Assembly (NCBI RefSeq): GCF_017566145.1
Contig: NZ_JABFCL010000011.1
Coordinates: 19,433 to 83,432, forward strand
Length of the DNA: 64,000 nucleotides
Direction: 5' to 3'
DNA from: Bittarella massiliensis (ex Durand et al. 2017)
GTDB lineage: Bacteria > Bacillota > Clostridia > Oscillospirales > Ruminococcaceae
Position numbers and translations under genes: made by a program. A model generated the notes under the pieces. The model did not search any database, was not told the DNA's origin, and was given only the letters and a program-made list of their open reading frames with translations. Below, one piece after another: positions 19,023-29,769 of this stretch (the first letter of the stretch is position 1; every line of letters begins with the position of its first letter).

Positions 19023-19703
19023 CTACTTGATCTTCCGCCTCGTAAAGTCGCCGAAGATGGTCTTCATCTCCACCTCGGTGTTCATGTATCCGTTTTTGAA
19101 AAAATACTCCTTCAGATCAATGGAGAGAATCTTCGAGAGCTCGGCAAACTGCTCGGTCTCCATCTTGGATTTGGGGATGGGAACACAGGTTTGATCGCCG
19201 GTGATGAGAGCGAAGAAGTCGGCGTCTTCATAGGCCTCATAGAGGTCTTTGTACTCCTTGTTGACCTCGATCCTGCCATCGTCACTGCGAAAGAGAAAAC
19301 TCTCCCGCCCCAGAACGACAATCCCACCGTGCATGGCCTTATGCCGGTCTTTGACGATGCTCTCCATCCGGCGGCGGGTGTAGATGTTGTAAAAGATCGC
19401 CATCGCGATGCAGATGACCATCAGCAGGGCAGACATTCCCACCATCTGCCAATTGACCTTGGAAAAGTTCAGGTTGGAGTAGTCGATATAGGGAGAAAGG
19501 GTGCCATTTTCCAGGGTGTGCACCGACACTGCCGCCTGGCCCAGGGCATAAACCATGCTGCAAAAGAAGATGAGGGCCATGACCGAAAAGAAGATGGTGC
19601 GGATGACATTGCCCCGCTTTTCCTTTTTTCCGTAGACCAAGTCAAACACTTTGCGGGTGTCGTCTAAGGTGAGTTCGTACTGCAGTTGCAGGGGAAATTT
19701 CAT
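19023..19703 (-). CDS. YcxB-like membrane protein, third of three paralogues
   Basis: 226 residues: a short N-terminal domain (LQYELTLDDTRKVFD), two membrane helices (about 36-56 and 90-111), and a C-terminal part that looks like the compact YcxB domain (GRIEVNKEYKDLYEAYEDADFFALI). Function is unknown. The ATGA overlap with the preceding paralogue shows translational coupling. It is 60 bases from gyrA in the same direction. Confidence 0.7.
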   Translation of the reverse strand: MKFPLQLQYELTLDDTRKVFDLVYGKKEKRGNVIRTIFFSVMALIFFCSMVYALGQAAVSVHTLENGTLSPYIDYSNLNFSKVNWQMVGMSALLMVICIAMAIFYNIYTRRRMESIVKDRHKAMHGGIVVLGRESFLFRSDDGRIEVNKEYKDLYEAYEDADFFALITGDQTCVPIPKSKMETEQFAELSKILSIDLKEYFFKNGYMNTEVEMKTIFGDFTRRKIK

Positions 19704-20356
19704 TGCTCGCCGTTCCTTTCAAGGGGGGTATCACCGGATTCATCGGCCCCTTCTTCCTTCTGGGCGGCCAGCTCGTCGGCCTCTCGGTCCAGCTCCTCCG
19801 CCTCTTCCAGTTCGGCCTCGTCCATCTTTTGGCGCACCAGCTCTTCAATCTGATCGATCTTCTCCTCGCCGATGGCCTTCAGGGGCAGCACATAGCCCCC
19901 CTCTTTGCTCATCCGCAAAATCAGGCAGTCCCCTAGGCGATAGACCTTTTGTAGGTCCTTGTAGGCGACACTGCCGGTGCCCACACAAGAGGTTTCAAAA
20001 ATTTTGTCCTCCAAAAATTCCAGGGTGACGTCGTTGTGGAAATACTCGTTTTGGTCAAACGTCTTTTTTACCGCTTTGGAGAGCTGCCGCTCAAAGAAGG
20101 CGGGATAGAAGAGAACCGAGAACAGCCCCATGCACAGCAGGGCCACTGCCAGCACCAGATTGAGGGAAGAGTTGGACTCGCTGGAGAAGTTGAGCACCAA
20201 AAAGACCACGGCCATCACGATTTCCACTATGCCGAAGATGGTGACCTTTTTTTTGCTCTTGTCGATCATCTCTTTGGAGATGTGCATGTTGAAGTTGTAA
20301 AAGTCATTAAAGTCCATCTGGAAGGTAACTTTGAGAATAGGGGATTCCTTACTCAT
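19700..20356 (-). CDS. YcxB-like membrane protein, second of three paralogues
   Basis: 218 residues with the same plan as its neighbours: N-terminal FNDFYNFNMHI, two helices (about 38-58 and 63-84), a YcxB-type C-terminal domain (SVAYKDLQKVYRLGDCLILRMSKEGGYVLPLKAI), then a Glu/Ala-rich tail of about 45 residues (EELVRQKMDEAELEEAEELD) likely to form a charged helix. AAGGAG is 8 bases before the ATG at 20356; the GTG at 20365 overlaps that site. Confidence 0.7.
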   Translation of the reverse strand: MSKESPILKVTFQMDFNDFYNFNMHISKEMIDKSKKKVTIFGIVEIVMAVVFLVLNFSSESNSSLNLVLAVALLCMGLFSVLFYPAFFERQLSKAVKKTFDQNEYFHNDVTLEFLEDKIFETSCVGTGSVAYKDLQKVYRLGDCLILRMSKEGGYVLPLKAIGEEKIDQIEELVRQKMDEAELEEAEELDREADELAAQKEEGADESGDTPLERNGEQ

Positions 20357-20372
20357 GGAAAACACTCCTTTT

Positions 20373-21026
20373 TTAGCGGGCCGAACGGTCCTCAGTGGCC
20401 AGGTGAAGGTCCTTCATCTCCTCCTCGGAGAGGAGTTTGGGAATGTGATACTCCTCGATCTTTTCTCCCAAAAAAGCGCGCAGCTTTTCGACTTTGTCGG
20501 GGAAGATATAGCGCTTGGAGATGATGACGCGCTGAAATTGACGCAGATTGGGCTTGTTGGTGTTCTCCCTGATGCGGATGATGATCAAATTTGACGTCTC
20601 TTGAATATAGGCGATGTCCTCGTACTCAAAAAAGCGCCGGTAGTTATCTGCGGCGAGGTTGACCTCGGTCTGCCCGAAGGAGAGGGAGATCTTGTCGTCG
20701 TAGATGTTGACGATATTGCTCTTTTTCAAGTTGAGGTAGAGATTTGTCATGTTGCGGTAGTCAGCGATGTATCCACTGTAATACTCGTAGAAAAAGCGCA
20801 ACACAAAGACCGCCGCAAAAGCCAGGGTCAACCAAATATAAGCCTTGTCGATAAAAGGGGCAAAGACAAAGAAAAGGGTGAACAGCAAATCGGCGATCAA
20901 GCACTTCATCAGCACATTGGCGGCGTTTTTGCGGTCATCTAAGCAGGACCAGTACTGCTCAAAGAGGAGAAATTCATACCAGTCGTCTTGGTTGTTGATA
21001 TAGGTAACTTGAGGGTATTCGTTCAT
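20373..21026 (-). CDS. YcxB-like membrane protein, first of three paralogues
   Basis: 217 residues: soluble start (NNQDDWYEFLLFEQYWSCLDD), two membrane helices (about 45-62 and 66-83), and a C-terminal domain with the pattern VNLAADNYRRFFEYEDIAYIQETSNLIIIRI shared with the next two genes. The ATG at 21026 has AGGAGAG 6-8 bases before it. It lies 28 bases downstream of gyrB and is probably in the gyrase operon. Role unknown. Confidence 0.7.
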   Translation of the reverse strand: MNEYPQVTYINNQDDWYEFLLFEQYWSCLDDRKNAANVLMKCLIADLLFTLFFVFAPFIDKAYIWLTLAFAAVFVLRFFYEYYSGYIADYRNMTNLYLNLKKSNIVNIYDDKISLSFGQTEVNLAADNYRRFFEYEDIAYIQETSNLIIIRIRENTNKPNLRQFQRVIISKRYIFPDKVEKLRAFLGEKIEEYHIPKLLSEEEMKDLHLATEDRSAR

Positions 21027-21054
21027 AGGTGCTCTCCTGTTGCCATGCGGCCGG

Positions 21055-23318
<2,264 letters not shown>

Positions 23319-23345
23319 AGATCGCTCTCCCTTTCCTAGCGGCGC

Positions 23346-24446
23346 TTAGATGGGGGACAGGGCGCCCCGCTCCATCCGAAAGACTTTTCCAGACAGAAGG
23401 CCCTCAAAGTGGCCGGCGTCACAGCAGGTGACAAAAACCTGCGCCCCTTCCAGGTGGTTGAGGATATACCTCTGTCGGCCCTGGTCCAGTTCGCTCATCA
23501 CATCGTCTAAAAGCATCACCGGCGTCTCCCCTGAAACCTCCTTGAGCAGATACCCTTCAGCCAGTTTGAGGGAAAGGGCTGCGCTTCTCTGTTGCCCTTG
23601 GGAGCCGTAGACCTTGGCGTCGAGGCCGTCGATCTGTAGAGAAAAGTCGTCCCGATGGACTCCCAAAGTCGAAAATCCGGCGCCGGTGTCGTCGGCGCGG
23701 ACGGTGCGCAACATCTCTCGATAGGCCCCCTGCACCTGGGAAAGGGGGATATCGGGAGAGAGGGAGAGAAAGCTCTTGTAGCCGACTTCCAATTTTTCCC
23801 GACTGGAAGAAAGGCCTTCGTAGACAGCGCAAGCACTCTGCCCCAATTTGTTTAGATAGCGCGCTCTGGTGCGCCAGATCTGCGCCCCCCAAGCGGCGAT
23901 GGATTCATCAAATACGTCCAGTAGGTCGTAGGCAGCCCCGTTTTTATAGAGTTCTTTGAGGACGGCGTTTTTCTGCGATAAGGCCTTTTTGTACTGGTAG
24001 AGCACATGGATATAGCGGGGCCGCACCTGACAGATAGCCCCGTCCAAAAAGCGACGGCGGACTGATGGACCCTCTTTGACGATGGAGAGGTGGGCGGGGG
24101 AGAAGACCACACAACAAAAATTACCGGCCAGTTCGGCTGGGGTGGTCTTGCTCACCCCGTTGAGGAAGATTTCCCGCCGTTCACCGTAGCGCAGTTTGGC
24201 GCTTTGTTCCCGCCCCTGTGCCGAAAAGGAGAGGGAGATGGTGGCGGCCCGCTCTCCTTTTTTGACAAAATCCCGCTCTTTGGAGGGACGAAAGCTCTTG
24301 GCGCCGGTGAAATTCCAGATCGCTTCGATCAAATTGGTCTTTCCTTGGGCGTTGTCACCGCAGATGACGTTGACCCCTTCGTCGGGGAAGATGGAGACGG
24401 CAGAGAGGTTGCGGTACCCCTCTGCCGAGAGGGAGAGGACCTTCAC
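23346..24446 (-). CDS. recF: DNA replication and repair protein RecF
   Basis: An SMC-like ATPase (366 residues) that helps load RecA at gaps. Walker A is GDNAQGKT (30-37), the signature helix contains YGSQGQQRS, and Walker B/D-loop is VMLLDDVMSELD. The start overlaps the stop of the S4-domain gene by 4 bases, showing coupling. Confidence 0.95.
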   Translation of the reverse strand: MKVLSLSAEGYRNLSAVSIFPDEGVNVICGDNAQGKTNLIEAIWNFTGAKSFRPSKERDFVKKGERAATISLSFSAQGREQSAKLRYGERREIFLNGVSKTTPAELAGNFCCVVFSPAHLSIVKEGPSVRRRFLDGAICQVRPRYIHVLYQYKKALSQKNAVLKELYKNGAAYDLLDVFDESIAAWGAQIWRTRARYLNKLGQSACAVYEGLSSSREKLEVGYKSFLSLSPDIPLSQVQGAYREMLRTVRADDTGAGFSTLGVHRDDFSLQIDGLDAKVYGSQGQQRSAALSLKLAEGYLLKEVSGETPVMLLDDVMSELDQGRQRYILNHLEGAQVFVTCCDAGHFEGLLSGKVFRMERGALSPI

Positions 24447-24658
24447 AGGGTGACCTCGTACTCCTGACCGCCGAAGGAGAGAATATCGCCGGGGTAGATC
24501 TTTTTTCCCCGCTGGGTGACAACCTCGCCGTTGACCTTGACCAGCCCTTCAGCCACCACCTCTTTGGCCTCTCCACCGGTGCCGATGAGCCCGGCGAATT
24601 TTAGCAACTGGTCAAGCTTGATGAAGGGGGGGCGGATGGAAATGGGATCAGCCTTCAT
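24443..24658 (-). CDS. yaaA: S4-domain RNA-binding protein YaaA
   Basis: A 71-residue stand-alone S4 domain (FIKLDQLLKFAGLIGTGGEAK, GLVKVNGEVVTQRGKKI). Homologues lie between dnaN and recF in most Firmicutes and are linked to ribosome assembly. It overlaps dnaN by 11 bases and recF by 4, so all three are translated together. Confidence 0.92.
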   Translation of the reverse strand: MKADPISIRPPFIKLDQLLKFAGLIGTGGEAKEVVAEGLVKVNGEVVTQRGKKIYPGDILSFGGQEYEVTL

Positions 24659-25754
24659 TTTTCAACCTCACGGGCAGTACCAGAAAGAGGAAGGAATCCC
24701 CCTCTGGCGGGGTGACGGTCATGGGGGTGAGGGAGCTGGTAAAAGAGAGTTTTACCTCGTCGCAATGGGCGTATTTGAGGGCGTCGAGGAGGTATTTGTT
24801 GTTGAAGCCGATCTCTATATCATCTCCCTGCTTATTGGCGATAAACTCGTCCTGCACCTTGCCCAGGGGGGTTTTGCAGAGAACGCTGACCGTCGCGTCT
24901 TCAAAGGAGATTTTGAGGGGGTTTTTGAAGCGGTCGTTGATGATGATAGAGGCTCTCTCCACGCTGTCGATAAAGGTGCGGGTGGCAACGGTGACCACTG
25001 TGTTGGCAGATTTGGGAATAGAATTTTTGTAATCAAGGAAGTTGCCTTCCAGCAGACGGGAAAAGACCGAGTACCCCGAGACCTGAAAGAGGATGTGTTT
25101 GGGGGAGAGGTAGACGTCGGCCTGGTTTTCCTCCTCTTTGATCAGTTTGGCGATCTCGTTGGCGGTGCGGCCGGGGACAATGAAGTCACAGGGGGTGAGA
25201 ATCTGGGCGGGCTCTCGCCGCAGGGCCAGCCGGTAGCCGTCGACGGCTACCAAAGTCAAAATGCCTTCCTCCGCCTCGAACTTGATGCCGGTGTGAACCG
25301 GTTTTTGGTCGTTTTGGGCCACGGCGTAGAGGGTCTGTTCGATCATGCTTTTGAGGGTGGCCTGGTCGATGGAGAGGGTTTTTTCCCCGTCGATTTGGGG
25401 GATGGCGGGAAATTCGGCTGCGTCGATGCCGATGATGGTGAATTCGGTCTGTTTGGTGGTAACGGTGGTGAGGAGGTTTGCATCCACACTTACACTGACC
25501 GAATCGTCGGAGAGTTTGCGGATGATGTCTGAAAAGAGGCGGGCGGGAAGGACGATGGTGCCAGTCTCCTCGATCTCAGCGGGTATCTGGGTGGTGATGC
25601 CAAACTCCAGATCGTAGCCCGAGAGGGTGATGCTGTCCTCCCCGGTTTGGATGAGGACCCCTTCCAGGGCGGGAATGTTGGATTTGCCGGGTACTGCCTT
25701 TTGGATATTCAACATTGCCTCGCTGAGGGATTGGCGGTCGCAGATGAATTTCAT
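24648..25754 (-). CDS. dnaN: DNA polymerase III beta sliding clamp
   Basis: A 368-residue processivity clamp: MKFICDRQSLSEAMLNIQKAV start, GYDLEFGI and three repeated clamp domains, closing with LVLPVRL. A much longer frame upstream is open through the dnaA-dnaN spacer but has no clamp homology; the ATG at 25754 with AAAGGAAA before it is the family start. Confidence 0.97.
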   Translation of the reverse strand: MKFICDRQSLSEAMLNIQKAVPGKSNIPALEGVLIQTGEDSITLSGYDLEFGITTQIPAEIEETGTIVLPARLFSDIIRKLSDDSVSVSVDANLLTTVTTKQTEFTIIGIDAAEFPAIPQIDGEKTLSIDQATLKSMIEQTLYAVAQNDQKPVHTGIKFEAEEGILTLVAVDGYRLALRREPAQILTPCDFIVPGRTANEIAKLIKEEENQADVYLSPKHILFQVSGYSVFSRLLEGNFLDYKNSIPKSANTVVTVATRTFIDSVERASIIINDRFKNPLKISFEDATVSVLCKTPLGKVQDEFIANKQGDDIEIGFNNKYLLDALKYAHCDEVKLSFTSSLTPMTVTPPEGDSFLFLVLPVRLKNEG

Positions 25755-26114
25755 GGCAATTTCCTTTCTGTTTGGAAGATAGAAAAGATAAAGATAGTCG
25801 TAGTAGTAGGGGGTGTGAAAACGGTGGAAAAAGGGGGTGAAGCTTGTCTGTGAGCGGCTTGAGGGCATTTTTTTAGCAGTGGGGATCGGTGTGAAAAAGT
25901 TGTGGAGTTTGCAGGTGGTGTCATACTTCTTCACATCGCTGTGAAAAGAAGAGGTCTTTATGTGGGAAAAATGTGGGGTGTTTCGGGGAATTTGATTCGC
26001 GCTTCTCTCTTTTTTTCGCCTATAATTATATAGGAAGGGAAAAGGGCGGTGAAATGGCTGCGCGGGAGGGTTTTCCACGGTTGGGGGAGAGGGTGTGGAA
26101 TTTGGGCTCTCCCG
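25755..26114. other. dnaA-dnaN spacer, candidate part of oriC
   Basis: 360 bases with several degenerate DnaA boxes read on the plus strand: TGTGAAAAC (25814-25822), TGTGAAAAA (25890-25898, fits TTWTNCACA on the minus strand), TGTGAAAAG (25940-25948) and TGTGGGAAA (25961-25969). No perfect TTATCCACA was found. A short AT stretch TATAATTATATA (26021-26032) could serve as unwinding site and also holds the dnaN -10 box. Confidence 0.5.
26025..26054 (-). promoter_or_regulatory. Candidate dnaN promoter
   Basis: Minus strand TTTCAC (26049-26054), 18-base spacer, TATAAT (26025-26030). Confidence 0.5.
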
Positions 26115-27449
26115 CTACTTTTTGATGTTTTTGATGATGTCGTTGATGGTCTCCTGCAGGCGCTGATTTTTCTGGAGTTTGTTCTTCATCTCGTTGAGGC
26201 TGTAAACAATGGTGGAGTGGTCCCGCCCGCCCAGTTCCTCGCCGATGTTTTTCATGGGCATTTGGGTCACCTCGCGGATGACGTAGATGGCCACCTGGCG
26301 GGCCTGGGAGACATCGGCCGACTTCTTTTTGCTCTTGATGTCCTGGGGGGAGACGTTAAAGGTGCGGGACACCTCGCTGATGATCCGCTCCACTGTCACC
26401 GGGATGGGTTGGTTGTCGTTGAGGATGTCCTTGATGGCCGCGTGGGCCACCGCCACCGTGGGGGAGATGCCCTCGAGCATCTTGTAGGCGTTGATTTTCT
26501 TCACCGCCCCCTCCAGCTGGCGGATGTTGTTTTTGATTCGGTTGGCGATGAACTCGGTCACGTCGGAGGGGAGGTCGAGGCCCAGCAGCTCCGCTTTGCG
26601 GCGGATGATGGCGATACGGGTCTCAAAGTCAGGGGGCTGGATGTCGGCCAGGAGTCCCGACTCAAACCGGGAGCGAAGCCTGTCCTCTAAAGTCTTGATC
26701 TCTTTTGGGGGACGGTCGGAGGAGAGAACGATCTGCTTGTGGGATTGAAAGAGGGTCTCAAAGGTGTGGAAGAACTCCTCCTGGGTGGAGATCTTGCCGC
26801 CGATGAACTGAATGTCGTCGATGAGGAGGACGTCGGCCACCCGGTATTTGTTGCGAAACTCCATGGTGGTGCCTGAGCCGATGGCCGAGATCATCTCGTT
26901 TGTGAACTCTTCGCCCTTGACGTAGACGATGTTGGCCTGGGGGTTGTTTTTTTTGACCTCGTTGCAGATGGCGAAGAGAAGGTGGGTCTTGCCCAATCCT
27001 GAGTCGCCGTAGATGAAGAGGGGGTTGTACACGTTGGAGGGGTTGGCCGCCACAGCCATGGCCGCTGCGTGGGCAAAGTTGTTGGAGGAGCCGACGATGA
27101 AGGAGGCAAAGGTGTAGTCGTAGTCGCCGCCGATGCCCACCTGGTTGAGGGCCTCTTCCGGTTGCTTGTTCTCCTCTTTGGTGGCGCCATCGCCCTTGAC
27201 CATGGCATCGCAGGTGATCTGTACGGCGACAGGGAAGCCCAACACGCTCTCAAAGCCCTGCTTGATGATCTCCAGGTATTTTTCGTTGATCAAGTCCTGC
27301 TGAAACTTGCTGCGGACGTAGAGCAGGGCGGTGTCGTTTTCCAGTTTGACGGGTTCGATGCATTTGATCCACAGGTCGTACACCATGTCGGACAGTTGGG
27401 TTTTGCAGTGGTGGGCGACCAGTTCCCACACATCGCTGAAGGAATCCAT
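26115..27449 (-). CDS. dnaA: Chromosomal replication initiator DnaA
   Basis: AAA+ initiator of 444 residues. Domain I (1-85), a short linker, Walker A GDSGLGKT (148-155), Walker B VLLIDDIQF, and domain IV with the DNA-binding signature GGRDHSTIVYSLNEM. GGAGGT lies 10 bases upstream of the ATG. It is the first leftward gene of the origin; rpmH on the other side runs rightward. Confidence 0.98.
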   Translation of the reverse strand: MDSFSDVWELVAHHCKTQLSDMVYDLWIKCIEPVKLENDTALLYVRSKFQQDLINEKYLEIIKQGFESVLGFPVAVQITCDAMVKGDGATKEENKQPEEALNQVGIGGDYDYTFASFIVGSSNNFAHAAAMAVAANPSNVYNPLFIYGDSGLGKTHLLFAICNEVKKNNPQANIVYVKGEEFTNEMISAIGSGTTMEFRNKYRVADVLLIDDIQFIGGKISTQEEFFHTFETLFQSHKQIVLSSDRPPKEIKTLEDRLRSRFESGLLADIQPPDFETRIAIIRRKAELLGLDLPSDVTEFIANRIKNNIRQLEGAVKKINAYKMLEGISPTVAVAHAAIKDILNDNQPIPVTVERIISEVSRTFNVSPQDIKSKKKSADVSQARQVAIYVIREVTQMPMKNIGEELGGRDHSTIVYSLNEMKNKLQKNQRLQETINDIIKNIKK

Positions 27450-27784
27450 AACGGCGAGTACCTCCCCTATCGAAAATAAAAATATTTTTGGATGCTATTT
27501 CATCACACTATTTTAGCACAAAATAGGGCCAGTTTTCAACTGAAAAAGGGCCATTTGGAAGCATTTATAAAAGGAAACGGCGCAAATTTTCGTTTTGCGG
27601 GGAAGTAGAGAGGTTTTGCAGGGGGGATGGGTGGAATGCAAAAGAGCCATTGCAGGGCAAATTTCCGGGAGAGGAAAAATGACCGCTGCCCAAAGGGGAG
27701 GGAGAAAGGAGGGAAACAACGAAAAGTAAAGGACCGCAAAAAGCCGAAAAAGGGCGTAGCCGTCCCCTTTTTTTAAAAAACCAG
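27450..27784. other. dnaA-rpmH divergent spacer, candidate part of oriC
   Basis: Between the two replichores. It contains an A/T tract AAAATAAAAATATTTTT (27474-27490) close to dnaA and an AAAAAGGG/CCCTTTTT stem at about 27744-27778, but no clear DnaA box array. No gene is supported; short open frames here have no ribosome sites. Confidence 0.45.
27510..27539 (-). promoter_or_regulatory. dnaA promoter
   Basis: Minus strand TTGAAA (27534-27539), 18-base spacer, TAAAAT (27510-27515) with an extended TG upstream of the -10 box. It lies about 60 bases before the start codon. Confidence 0.65.
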
Positions 27785-27813
27785 TTGACAGTTCGGGGAG
27801 AAATCCGTATACT
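27785..27813 (+). promoter_or_regulatory. rpmH operon promoter
   Basis: TTGACA (27785-27790), 17-base spacer, TATACT (27808-27813): a near-consensus sigma-A promoter 41 bases upstream of the start. Confidence 0.85.
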
Positions 27814-27853
27814 AATTAAATGCAAGGTTTTGCCTCGAAAGGAGGGGTTTAGA

Positions 27854-27988
27854 GTGAAGAGAACCTACCAGCCCAAGAAGATCCACCGGAAAAAGGAGCA
27901 CGGTTTCCGCAAGCGGATGAGCACCAGAAATGGCCGCCGTGTCTTGTCCCGCAGAAGAGCCAAGGGCAGAAAACATCTGAGCTACTAA
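27854..27988 (+). CDS. rpmH: 50S ribosomal protein L34
   Basis: 44 residues beginning (M)[17 protein letters not shown] and ending [10 protein letters not shown], a full-length bL34. GTG start with AAAGGAGGGG 8 bases upstream. Located, as usual, next to the origin and ahead of rnpA. Confidence 0.97.
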   Translation: MKRTYQPKKIHRKKEHGFRKRMSTRNGRRVLSRRRAKGRKHLSY

Positions 27989-27994
27989 TGTGAA

Positions 27995-28026
27995 GGCCAC
28001 AATCCGCATTGTGGCTTTTCTTTTTC
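27995..28026 (+). terminator. Intercistronic terminator between rpmH and rnpA
   Basis: GCCACAAT and ATTGTGGC (about 27997-28015) followed by TTTTCTTTTTC. Probably lowers rnpA expression relative to rpmH. Confidence 0.7.
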
Positions 28027-28047
28027 TGCACGGAAAAAAGGGACGAA

Positions 28048-28419
28048 ATGAAGCGACATCCGCACCGGCTGCCAGCTCCCCCTCCGGGGAAGGTGGCGCC
28101 AATCAAAGAAAATCGCGAATATCTCAAGGTCTACAAAAGGGGGCGCTCTCAAGTGCATCCCCTTATTGTGACATACGCGCTTAAAAACCGGCTGGGCTAC
28201 ACCCGGCTGGGGATCACCACCAGCAAAAAAATCGGCAAGGCGGTCCAGAGAAATCGGGCCCGCCGGCTGATTAAAACGGCCTATCGAAACCTCCTGCCGG
28301 AGATGGCGCCGGGTTATGACATTGTGGTGGTGGCGCGGACCAAGGCCACCTTCTCCAAGGAACAGATGGTGGAGCGCGCCCTTCGCAGCCAGCTGAAAAA
28401 GGCGGGCGTGTTGCCATGA
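28048..28419 (+). CDS. rnpA: Ribonuclease P protein component
   Basis: A 123-residue basic protein that assists the catalytic RNA in maturing tRNA 5' ends. The RNR motif is present as [14 protein letters not shown], with [14 protein letters not shown] at the N-terminus. The ribosome site before the ATG is weak (AAGGGAC), and the first 18 residues are a Pro-rich extension relative to most homologues. It overlaps yidD by 4 bases. Confidence 0.93.
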   Translation: MKRHPHRLPAPPPGKVAPIKENREYLKVYKRGRSQVHPLIVTYALKNRLGYTRLGITTSKKIGKAVQRNRARRLIKTAYRNLLPEMAPGYDIVVVARTKATFSKEQMVERALRSQLKKAGVLP

Positions 28420-28643
28420 TACGGCGGTTTCTCATCGGCTGTATCCACTTCTATCAGCGCCATTTTCACCATCCCCCCAGCTGCCGGTTTTACCCCACCT
28501 GCTCGCAGTACGCCGAGGAGGCATTGGCGGTGCACGGCGCCCTCTGGGGGAGTGTGTTGAGCATTTGGCGGGTGCTGCGCTGCAACCCGTTTGGCAAGGG
28601 CGGATTTGACCCCGTCCCGCCCAAGCGCCAAAAATCGAGGTAG
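28416..28643 (+). CDS. yidD: Membrane protein insertion efficiency factor
   Basis: 75 residues of the YidD family (COG0759): amphipathic N-terminus [16 protein letters not shown], then the motif [15 protein letters not shown] and [14 protein letters not shown] small membrane-surface protein that aids YidC. ATGA overlap with rnpA. Confidence 0.94.
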   Translation: MIRRFLIGCIHFYQRHFHHPPSCRFYPTCSQYAEEALAVHGALWGSVLSIWRVLRCNPFGKGGFDPVPPKRQKSR

Positions 28644-28677
28644 ATATTCTCGCACAGTACGGAGGAAAGAAACAACT

Positions 28678-29739
28678 ATGAATTTCATCAGCGAAATTTT
28701 CGGGTACCCCTTGGGGTTCTTGATGCAGGGGTGCTACTTCCTGGTTCAGAACTACGCCGTGGCGCTGTTCCTGTTTACTCTGGTCACCAAAATCCTGCTG
28801 TTCCCGCTGGCTGTCAAGCAGCAGAAGTCCACCGCCCAGATGGCGGTGTTCCAACCCAAGATCACCGAGATCAACAAAAAATTCGCCACCGACAAGCGGC
28901 GCCAGCAGGAAGAGATGATGAAGCTGTACGAGGAGTACGGCTATAATCCCACCGGCGGCTGCCTGCCGATGCTCATTCAGTTTCCCATTCTCTTTGGTCT
29001 CATTGACGTGGTGTACAAGCCCCTGACTCACATCGTTCGCATCCCCAGCGATGTGATCCAAAAGGGACTCACCTTTGCCGGTGAGACACTGAATCTGGAG
29101 TTGAGCAAGGTCAACCCCCAGGTCTCCCTCATCAACGCGGTGAAGGCTGACCCGGGCAGTTTTGAGATGTTTAACGCCGATCAGATCCAAAAGATCACCA
29201 ACATCAACTTCAACTTCTTCGGGATTGACATGTCCGCCACCCCCCACTTTGCGCTGGAGCCCTTGGTCTTGGTTCCCATTCTGGCCGGGTTGACCATGAT
29301 CCTATCCTCCTGGGCGTCCATGAAGTTTTCCGGCTCGGGACAGGCCATGCAGGGAAACCCCGCTGGCGGGATGAGCAAATTCATGCTCTACGGCATGTCC
29401 CTCTTCTCGGTGGTCTTTGCCTTTCAGGTGCCTGCCGGCGTCGGACTCTACTGGATTTTCTCCAATGTGTTGCTGATCCTGCAGTCCTACCTCCTCAACA
29501 AAATATACAACCCCAAAAAGCTGGCGGTTGAGTATGAGGCGAAGGTGGCGGCCATCAGAGAGGCCAAGAAAAAGAAGGTCAAGGTGGAGATCAAGGACCA
29601 AGAGGGCCACAAGAAGACGGTGGAAAAGGTTCTCACCGAAAAAGAACTCAACCGTCTGCGCCTGGCCAAGGCCCGCGAGTTGGACGAGGCCCGTTATGGA
29701 AAAGAGGGCCCCAAGCCGCAAGACAGCGAATCAAAATAG
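28678..29739 (+). CDS. yidC: Membrane protein insertase YidC/SpoIIIJ
   Basis: 353 residues with five likely membrane helices. The first follows a short amphipathic start with no lipobox, unlike many Bacillus YidC. Conserved: TKILLFPLAVKQQKS with the hydrophilic-groove Lys/Arg, CLPMLIQFPILFGL and GVGLYWIFSNVL. A long Lys/Glu-rich cytoplasmic tail (about 285-353) may bind ribosomes. GGAGGAAAG precedes the ATG. Confidence 0.95.
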   Translation: MNFISEIFGYPLGFLMQGCYFLVQNYAVALFLFTLVTKILLFPLAVKQQKSTAQMAVFQPKITEINKKFATDKRRQQEEMMKLYEEYGYNPTGGCLPMLIQFPILFGLIDVVYKPLTHIVRIPSDVIQKGLTFAGETLNLELSKVNPQVSLINAVKADPGSFEMFNADQIQKITNINFNFFGIDMSATPHFALEPLVLVPILAGLTMILSSWASMKFSGSGQAMQGNPAGGMSKFMLYGMSLFSVVFAFQVPAGVGLYWIFSNVLLILQSYLLNKIYNPKKLAVEYEAKVAAIREAKKKKVKVEIKDQEGHKKTVEKVLTEKELNRLRLAKARELDEARYGKEGPKPQDSESK

Positions 29740-29769
29740 CCGCCGAAGGCAAGTAGGGGGTATATCGCT

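Noticed and set aside
25755..26078. A dnaN start far upstream in the spacer
   Set aside because: The extra N-terminal residues have no clamp similarity, and the normal DnaN start has a ribosome site at 25754.
27513..27825. Several short frames in the dnaA-rpmH spacer
   Set aside because: Phe/Pro/Leu-rich products in overlapping frames without ribosome sites; this is origin spacer DNA.
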